A stretch of DNA of 64,000 nt from JANQIO01 sp036351375 (GTDB lineage Bacteria > Pseudomonadota > Gammaproteobacteria > Pseudomonadales > Halieaceae): NCBI GenBank assembly GCA_036351375.1, contig JAZBOY010000092.1, forward strand, positions 124,001-188,000, read 5' to 3'. The notes beneath the pieces are model-generated. The model worked only from the letters and a program-made list of their open reading frames with translations, did no database searches and was not told where the DNA came from. This document shows, one piece after another, positions 58,431 to 64,000 of the stretch (position 1 is the first letter of the stretch; every line of letters begins with the position of its first letter). A program made the position numbers and the translations under genes.

Positions 58431-59438
58431 TCAGTTCCCCAATGGTGACTTGCCCTTGAGCAGTGACTCGGGCTGGGTTTCAAGGGTTTCCGCCAGCGAC
58501 TGCAGGGCGCGGCCGGCGGCGGCCAGTTCCTTCGCCGCCCGGGTGATCTCATAGAGGGTGGCGGAGTCTTCCGACGTCAGGTAATCGATATTGGCCAGCG
58601 TGGTCTCCGCCGCGCTCAGGGCCTGCGTCAGCTGTGCCAGCGATTGTTTCGCGTTGGTGGAGAGTTCCGGCATCTCGTTGTTCAGGGTCTTCATGGTGCC
58701 GCTGGCGTCGGCGACCAGCGCGTTGAGGTCCGGCGAAATCGCCTCCAGTTCGCTGTCCAGACGTGAGCTGAGCTGCTCGATGGCGGCCAGCGTGGCACTG
58801 ATGTGCTCCGGCAGGGCTTGCAGTTTGGGGTTGTTGATCAGCTGGTTGAGCCCATTGAGCGTGTTCTCGGCGCTTTCCGCCAGCGCCGCAAAGTCGATTT
58901 CCTGCAGGCTGCGGGATATGCGCTCCAGGTCGGTGGGTATGGTGGGAACGACAAGGACATCCGACGGGATCTCGTAGCGCGCCAGATCCTCCGCTGTGAA
59001 TCGGGCTGGCCTGTTGGGATGGAAATCCAGCTCTACATAGAGAAGTCCTGTCAGCAGGCTCTGCAACTGCAGCTGGGCGCGCAGCCCGCGATCAATGAGG
59101 CTGCCGGTCGGGTGATCATCCGCGCTCTTCACCCGCTTGCCGTCGCTCATTCGCACAATCCGCTCGGGGTAGATGCGCGCCTCGACGGGCGTCAGGACAT
59201 CAAAGGTATCGAGGTCCACGATCACATCGAAGTCCGCAACCTCACCGATCTGCACGCCCTTGAAGGCGATCGGCGCACCGATCTTGAGGCCCTTGACCGA
59301 GCCGTCGAATACCATGAGCACCGTACCCGTGTCCCGGTTGAAGACGTTGCCGCTCAGGTAGAAAAGGGCGCTGAACAGTATCAGGGCCGCCCCCACGACG
59401 AAGGCGCCGATAGCGAGTGTATTGGCCGGCTTGCTCAT
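58431..59438 (-). CDS. MlaD/MCE-domain lipid transport protein
   Basis: 335 residues starting MSKPANTLAIGAFVVGAALILFSALFYL, with one N-terminal membrane segment. The MCE domain follows (VLMVFDGSVKGLKIGAPIAFKG), and a long helical region with repeated Leu, Gln and Glu runs from about residue 180. It forms a ring or tube carrying phospholipids across the periplasm. The ATGA overlap with the ATPase supports coupling. Confidence 0.9.
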   Translation of the reverse strand: MSKPANTLAIGAFVVGAALILFSALFYLSGNVFNRDTGTVLMVFDGSVKGLKIGAPIAFKGVQIGEVADFDVIVDLDTFDVLTPVEARIYPERIVRMSDGKRVKSADDHPTGSLIDRGLRAQLQLQSLLTGLLYVELDFHPNRPARFTAEDLARYEIPSDVLVVPTIPTDLERISRSLQEIDFAALAESAENTLNGLNQLINNPKLQALPEHISATLAAIEQLSSRLDSELEAISPDLNALVADASGTMKTLNNEMPELSTNAKQSLAQLTQALSAAETTLANIDYLTSEDSATLYEITRAAKELAAAGRALQSLAETLETQPESLLKGKSPLGN

Positions 59439-60223
59439 GGTGTGTCTCCCGCTGCGCCACTCATTGCATGGGTGCCCCCGCGTGCCAGGAAGCGACGGAC
59501 TTTTTCATTTTCGCTCTGTTCCACCAGCACTTTCGGATCTCCGTAGTCAATCATGGTCTTGGTTTCCGGGTCCAGGAACACGCTGTTGCTGGCGATGGCG
59601 AATATGCTCGCCAGCTCGTGTGTCACGATGACCACTGTAGCACCCAGGCTCTCCTGCATCTCCAGGATAAGGTCGTCGAGTAGCTGTGAACTGATGGGGT
59701 CGAGCCCGGCGGAGGGTTCGTCGAAAAACAGGATGTCCGGGTCCAGGGCAATCGCCCGCGCCAGTCCCGCGCGCTTCTGCATGCCGCCGGAGATCTCCGA
59801 GGGGTAGTAGTCCTGGTAGCCGTCCAGGCCCACCAGTGCCAGCTTGTAGGCGACAATATCGGCGACCTCCGCCGCCGACAGCGTCGTGTACTGCTGCAGC
59901 GGCAGCGCGGCGTTCTCCGCCAGGGTCATGGCGCTGAACAGCCCGCCACTCTGGTAGGTGATGCCCCAGCTGCGGCGCATCTGGAACTGGGTTTCCAGGT
60001 CGGAGTGGAAAAAGCTCTTGTCGCCAAACCGGATGTCGCCCTTCGCCGGCGGGTAGAGCCCGATCATGTGCTTGAGCAGGGTACTTTTGCCGCAGCCGCT
60101 GGTGCCCATGATCACGAAAACGTCACCCTTGTAGACATCGAAGTTGAGGTCCGCCTGTATCAGGTTGGAGCCGTAGGCCATGGTCAGGTCGTCGACGTGG
60201 ATATGGACTTCGCGCTCAGCCAC
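59435..60223 (-). CDS. ABC transporter ATPase of the Mce/Mla system
   Basis: I used the GTG at 60223, which starts AEREVHIHVDDLTMAYGSN; the longer frame runs into the permease gene. 262 residues. Walker A is GTSGCGKST, the signature is SGGMQKRAGLARA (close to LSGGQ), and Walker B is ILFFDEPSAGLDP. It provides energy for lipid transport by the permease next to it. Confidence 0.93.
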   Translation of the reverse strand: MAEREVHIHVDDLTMAYGSNLIQADLNFDVYKGDVFVIMGTSGCGKSTLLKHMIGLYPPAKGDIRFGDKSFFHSDLETQFQMRRSWGITYQSGGLFSAMTLAENAALPLQQYTTLSAAEVADIVAYKLALVGLDGYQDYYPSEISGGMQKRAGLARAIALDPDILFFDEPSAGLDPISSQLLDDLILEMQESLGATVVIVTHELASIFAIASNSVFLDPETKTMIDYGDPKVLVEQSENEKVRRFLARGGTHAMSGAAGDTP

Positions 60224-60225
60224 GG

Positions 60226-61350
60226 TTACACGCCCAGCTTCTGGAAGAGAATGTTTAGCGCGGCGTCGGCCACGATCAGGTAGACGATGGAGGTGACCAC
60301 CGCATTGGTCGCCGCCTCGCCCACCGCGGCGGAGGACCGGCCGCACTGGATGCCGGCGCGACAGCCGGCGATGGCGATCAGCACGCCGAACACCACGCTT
60401 TTCAGCAAACCTGTCCACAGGTGATTGAATGCCAGTGCCTCGCGCATCTGCTGGCCGAACTGTATCAGCGATACATCCATGCCGGCAGCGACGATAGCGC
60501 CGCCGAATATGCCGATCACGTTGGCGTACAGCACCAGCAGCGGCATGATCAATACCAGCGCGATCATTCGCGGCAGTACCAGGAATTCGATAGGCGAGAT
60601 ACCCAGGGTGACGATGGCGTCGATTTCCTCACGGGTCTGCATGGTCCCGAGTTGTGCGGCGTAGGCGGCGCCGGTGCGTCCCGCCATCACCACCGCAGTC
60701 ATCAGGGCGCCCATTTCCCGCAGCATGCCGATGGTCACCAGGTTGGCTACGTAGATCTGGGCGCCGAACTGGGCCAGCTGGGCGGCGCCCAGGTAGGCCA
60801 GGATCATGCCCACCAGGAAGCTGGTCAGGGTGATGATGCCGAAGGCATTGGGGCCGGCCTGGTAGATGAAGTTGACGAAGTCCGCCCGGCGCGTGTTGGC
60901 GCGGCCGGTCAGCAGTTTCATCAGCGCCACGGTGTTCTCGCCGATAAACACCAGGTGGTCCTCGATGTTGTCCCACAGTGATTTCAGGCGTGCGCGCGGA
61001 TCGAGGCGCTCCGCCAGGCTGGTCGTCTTCTCGGCGGGTCGTTGGTGGGTCTTGACCGCGGTGGCGACCTTCAGCAGTCGCTGGGCACCCTCCGGCAGGG
61101 CATCCGTCCCGAAACTGATGCCCGCGTTTTCGCAGTAATGCTGGCAGTGCAGCAGGAAGGCCGGCAGGGCGCTGTCCCAGTCTCCCAGTGCTGCCGTGTC
61201 GCAGCGGAGTTCAGTGGGGCGGGCCGCCTCCAGCTGAGCCTGCAAATCGCCAAAGTCGGGGCAGTCCGCCTCGATGTTCCAGTCACCGCTGAAAGCCAGC
61301 GTCTGGCCGTTGTCCGTCAGTTGAAAGTCGGGGGTACCAGGTGTCGACAC
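60226..61350 (-). CDS. MlaE-family permease with N-terminal STAS domain
   Basis: 374 residues. The first 100 or so (STPGTPDFQLTDNGQTLAFSGDWNIE) form a STAS-like domain, which in other bacteria is a separate protein (MlaB), so here the two parts are fused. After it come about five hydrophobic segments with GIITLTSFLVGMILAYLGAAQLAQFG and AGRTGAAYAAQLGTMQTREEIDAI, typical of MlaE. It starts the operon. Confidence 0.92.
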   Translation of the reverse strand: MSTPGTPDFQLTDNGQTLAFSGDWNIEADCPDFGDLQAQLEAARPTELRCDTAALGDWDSALPAFLLHCQHYCENAGISFGTDALPEGAQRLLKVATAVKTHQRPAEKTTSLAERLDPRARLKSLWDNIEDHLVFIGENTVALMKLLTGRANTRRADFVNFIYQAGPNAFGIITLTSFLVGMILAYLGAAQLAQFGAQIYVANLVTIGMLREMGALMTAVVMAGRTGAAYAAQLGTMQTREEIDAIVTLGISPIEFLVLPRMIALVLIMPLLVLYANVIGIFGGAIVAAGMDVSLIQFGQQMREALAFNHLWTGLLKSVVFGVLIAIAGCRAGIQCGRSSAAVGEAATNAVVTSIVYLIVADAALNILFQKLGV

Positions 61351-61359
61351 TAGCTCGGC

Positions 61360-61899
61360 CTAATCATATTGAAACGGGCGCGGTGGCAGGTGCGGACGCA
61401 TCAGCTCGACCGCTCGATCATAGATGGCCTGGACGTCCACCCGGGCGTCAGCCTCATAGCGCCGGGAGATCATGGTCACCGGGAACAGCAGGTAGTCGGT
61501 TTCGCCGACGCGCAGGGCGCGGCTGCGACCCAGCTCGTCCTCATAGATTACCCAGGGCATGTCCAGCTCGCGGCTCAACAGGTCGCCCATTACCACGCCC
61601 ATGGCCTGCAGCGTGGCCGTGTCGGTTGGGGCGACCGCCCGGCGGTCGACAAGTAGCTGCAGTACCTCCAGGTCGTTGCTCTTGTCCTGGCGAATCTGGC
61701 GGCCGAGGCGGCTGCGCGCCAGGCTGTCGATGCTGCGACGTTGCTCGGCCATGAAATCCCGGTCGACCAGCGTCAGCGAGCTATAGCGGGGAAAAGGGTC
61801 GTCGCCAATCTGGGCGCGAACATCACTGGCCAGACTTGCCGAGGCAAGCAGGAATAGGCCACCCAGGAAAAGGCGACGGGATGGTGTTGTCCAATGCAT
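61360..61899 (-). CDS. DUF3806 family periplasmic protein
   Basis: 179 residues with a signal peptide (LFLGGLFLLASASLASDVRA). The mature part contains RLGRQIRQDKSNDLEVLQLLVDRR, MGVVMGDLLSRELDMPWVIYEDELGRSRALRVGET, and ends LMRPHLPPRPFQYD, matching DUF3806. Function unknown. Its stop is 9 bp from the permease start, so it may lead the lipid-transport operon. Confidence 0.85.
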   Translation of the reverse strand: MHWTTPSRRLFLGGLFLLASASLASDVRAQIGDDPFPRYSSLTLVDRDFMAEQRRSIDSLARSRLGRQIRQDKSNDLEVLQLLVDRRAVAPTDTATLQAMGVVMGDLLSRELDMPWVIYEDELGRSRALRVGETDYLLFPVTMISRRYEADARVDVQAIYDRAVELMRPHLPPRPFQYD

Positions 61900-62068
61900 G
61901 CAAAAACCTCGCTACGGAAGTTATGCTAATACGAGAGATGCTTTACTGCCAGTCGTTGCTACGCCTCGCCAAATGCCGCTACGCCGGTTGTTATCTGGAC
62001 AGTTACGTGGATAATTGCGGTCTTTCAACGCGGCCGGCAACGGTGGCCGCGCATCTTCGGAGTACAAC

Positions 62069-62941
62069 ATGATACGTGGCAGCCTGGTGGCGCTGGTAAC
62101 CCCAATGCATGCCGACGGCTCCCTCGACTGGACGGCACTCGATGCCCTGCTGGACTGGCATATGGAGTCCGGCACCGACGGCATCGTCGCGGTCGGCACC
62201 ACTGGCGAATCGGCAACCCTTGCAGTTGATGAGCACTGCGAGGTCATCGACCGTGTGATCAAGCGTGTCGCGGGCCGTATCCCGGTCATCGCCGGCACCG
62301 GCGGCAACGCCACCGCGGAAGCCGTACAACTGACCCGCGAGGCGCAGGCGTTGGGCGCAGACGCCTGCCTGCTGGTGACTCCCTACTACAACAAGCCGAC
62401 CCAGGAAGGGCTTTACCAGCATTACCGCCATATCGCCGAGGCCGTGTCCATCCCACAGATTCTCTACAACGTGCCCGGGCGCACCGGTGTCGACATGTTG
62501 CCGGCGACCGTGGCGCGGTTGGCCGATATCGACAATATCACCGGCATCAAGGAAGCCACCGGCGATCTCGACCGGGCCCGTGAGGTTATCGAAATCTGCC
62601 AGGACCGTATGGCGGTATATTCCGGTGATGACGCGACCGCCACAGAACTCATGCTGATGGGCGGTGACGGCACGATTTCGGTCACCGCCAATGTGGCCCC
62701 GGCCCAGCTTGCCGAAGTGTCGCGACTGGCGCTGGCGGGTGAAGCGGAGGCGGCCTACGCCCTCGACAGCAAGCTGGCGGCGCTCAATGAGGCGCTGTTC
62801 CTGGAGTCCAACCCCATCCCGGTGAAGTGGGCGCTGGCAGATGCCGGGCGTATTGAGCACGGCCTGCGCCTGCCGCTCACCCCGCTAGCCGAGCAGTACC
62901 ATGCAGCGGTACGCGCGGCGCTGGCCGAGGCGACAGCATGA
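62069..62941 (+). CDS. dapA: 4-hydroxy-tetrahydrodipicolinate synthase
   Basis: 290 residues, starting at ATG 62069 (MIRGSLVALVTPMHADGSLDW). Active-site features are all present: GTTGES with the Thr pair, YNVPGRTG with Tyr, and the Schiff-base Lys in GIKEATGD. It condenses pyruvate with aspartate semialdehyde in lysine and meso-diaminopimelate synthesis. It overlaps bamC by 4 bp, the usual order in gammaproteobacteria. Confidence 0.97.
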   Translation: MIRGSLVALVTPMHADGSLDWTALDALLDWHMESGTDGIVAVGTTGESATLAVDEHCEVIDRVIKRVAGRIPVIAGTGGNATAEAVQLTREAQALGADACLLVTPYYNKPTQEGLYQHYRHIAEAVSIPQILYNVPGRTGVDMLPATVARLADIDNITGIKEATGDLDRAREVIEICQDRMAVYSGDDATATELMLMGGDGTISVTANVAPAQLAEVSRLALAGEAEAAYALDSKLAALNEALFLESNPIPVKWALADAGRIEHGLRLPLTPLAEQYHAAVRAALAEATA

Positions 62942-63969
62942 TAGTACGCCTGCTCACCCTGGCCTGCGCACTGTTGCTGTCGGCCTGTAGCTGGTTCTCG
63001 GAACAGCAGTATGTGCGCGATCGCAGTGACGACTACCGCAAGGCGCGGGTCGAGCCACGTATCCGGGTGCCCTCGCACCTCGAAGACGAGGCCCTGCAGG
63101 ACATTTACGTGATTCCGCCCACCACGGAGACAGTCACGCCTACCGGCAGCTTCGAGGTGCCGCGGCCGGCGCCGCTGGTGGCCCAGGAGAGCGAGGAGCT
63201 GGTGCGAATCCAGCGCCTCGGTGACGAGGAGTGGGTGCTGGCGGCAGTGGCGCCGGGCCAGCTCTGGCCGCAGGTGCGCTCTTTCCTGTCCACCAATGGC
63301 GTGCAGGTGGCCCGGGTGGATGCCCGTGCCGGTCTGATCGAGACTGGCTGGTTCCAGGGCCGCAATGCCAGCATGGCGGAGCGCTACCAGTTCCGCATCG
63401 AGCAGGGCGTGCAGCGCAACACCGCCGAACTGCATGTGTTGCAGCAGTTCCAGGCCGGCGATATCGACCGCTGGCCGGAAGCCTCCGCCGACGCCGAGCG
63501 CAGCAGCGACATGCTGTTGGCGGTGGCCCAGTATATTGCCAACTCCACGGAGACCGCGCCGGTGTCCATGATGGCGCAGCAGGCCATGGGTGAGGGCGGT
63601 AAGGTCGCCCTGCAGGAAGATCGCAATGGCGATCCCTACGTGCGCCTGTCACTGCCATACTACCGGGCCTGGGCGTCGGTGGATCGCGCCTTGCGCGAGT
63701 CGAGCTTCACAGTCCGGGACCTGGATCGCAGCGGCGGCCTGTTCTATGTGCGCTTCGTGCCGCCGGAGGAAGACGAGGGCTGGTTCGGCTGGCTGTTTGG
63801 TGGCAGCGACGATGACGAAGACCTGCTGACCCAGCAGGACTACGTGGTCAGGCTCAGCGAGGAAACCGGCGACCAGGTGCGCATCGACATGGCGCGCGAG
63901 GACGGCGTGGAAATGACCCGCGGCCAGAAGCAGCAGCTGCTGTCGCTGCTGAAGGGCAATATCAACTGA
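62938..63969 (+). CDS. bamC: Outer-membrane assembly lipoprotein BamC
   Basis: 343 residues starting MIVRLLTLACALLLSACSWF, lipoprotein Cys at residue 17. The unstructured N-terminal part carries RDRSDDYRKARVEP and IRVPSHLEDEALQDIYVIP, which bind BamD; two helix-grip domains follow (about residues 90-200 and 230-340). It is part of the outer-membrane beta-barrel assembly machinery. The context with dapA supports it. Confidence 0.92.
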   Translation: MIVRLLTLACALLLSACSWFSEQQYVRDRSDDYRKARVEPRIRVPSHLEDEALQDIYVIPPTTETVTPTGSFEVPRPAPLVAQESEELVRIQRLGDEEWVLAAVAPGQLWPQVRSFLSTNGVQVARVDARAGLIETGWFQGRNASMAERYQFRIEQGVQRNTAELHVLQQFQAGDIDRWPEASADAERSSDMLLAVAQYIANSTETAPVSMMAQQAMGEGGKVALQEDRNGDPYVRLSLPYYRAWASVDRALRESSFTVRDLDRSGGLFYVRFVPPEEDEGWFGWLFGGSDDDEDLLTQQDYVVRLSEETGDQVRIDMAREDGVEMTRGQKQQLLSLLKGNIN

Positions 63970-63983
63970 GTCAGGAGGGTAGG

Positions 63984-64000
63984 TTGCGTTTCGCCTCACT
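63984..64000 (+). CDS. Start of probable MBL-fold hydrolase gene (cut by window edge)
   Basis: After the bamC stop, AGGAGGG is followed four bases later by a TTG that reads RFAS before the window ends. In related bacteria the gene after dapA-bamC is a metallo-beta-lactamase-fold protein starting MRFASLGSGS, then purC. Only five codons are visible, so this call rests mainly on context. Confidence 0.45.

Noticed and set aside
1..64000. CRISPR arrays, rRNA, tRNA, insertion sequences, prophage
   Set aside because: No regularly spaced repeats, no transposase or phage structural genes, and no recognisable RNA genes were seen on reading.

Overview
The window is high-GC, densely packed chromosomal DNA from a marine-type gammaproteobacterium. 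The gene set (dapA-bamC, EF-P-like EfpL, DgkA, SppA, a TIGR03643 protein, large RND pumps, a TonB-dependent receptor, and many SDRs, acyl-CoA dehydrogenases and esterases) fits the Cellvibrionales/Halieaceae neighbourhood. That placement is inferred from gene content; no rRNA or tRNA gene was seen.

Region 1 (1-11.3 kb) is housekeeping and small accessory genes: a partial DUF1214-like gene, GST, TlpA-like lipoprotein, YihY, then a tightly overlapping + strand run arsC-wrbA-DUF2069-sppA followed by efpL-dgkA. After that come - strand genes for a LysE exporter, MOSC protein, SMR pump, GNAT, GFA, TIGR03643 and DUF1330.

Region 2 (about 11.8-19.7 kb) is a chromosomal integron. An integron integrase (18713-19696, +) carries a near-perfect LexA box just upstream. 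The divergent, - strand cassette array runs leftward from a core site at 18388-18394. Recognisable attC sites lie at 17985-18044, 17487-17561, 16561-16663, 15970-16024 and 12454-12539, with decayed ones at 16930-16954 and 15517-15617. Cassette genes include small membrane proteins, a DUF1877 protein, a truncated DUF2007 protein, BrnT/BrnA, a secreted protein, a small lipoprotein, a GFA enzyme, a small P-loop kinase, a FosA-type fosfomycin glutathione transferase and a Phd/ParE module. Downstream of intI are MazE/MazF and a fragment of a second BrnA.

Region 3 (21-33 kb) holds two RND efflux systems (permease plus adaptor each), an MscS channel and a thioredoxin-like lipoprotein. An 11-bp motif upstream of the second RND operon recurs upstream of an HxlR-type regulator at 33838, suggesting a control link.

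Region 4 (34-57.8 kb) is catabolic: NUDIX, four SDRs (one closely resembling 3-alpha-hydroxysteroid dehydrogenase), a SnoaL-like protein, an OYE-type reductase, MDR dehydrogenases, carboxylesterase and HSL esterase, a PQQ dehydrogenase with a CitE-like lyase, a lipid-transfer-type thiolase with a DUF35 partner, two adjacent acyl-CoA dehydrogenases and a TonB-dependent receptor. Together they suggest uptake and CoA-dependent breakdown of a hydrophobic, possibly steroid- or terpenoid-like substrate. PpnN, a phosphatase-like protein and a SRAP DNA-protein crosslink protein are interspersed.

Region 5 (57.8-64 kb) is an Mce/Mla-type lipid transport operon (permease, ATPase, MlaD, auxiliary lipoprotein), a DUF3806 protein, then dapA-bamC and the first codons of a probable metallo-beta-lactamase-fold gene.
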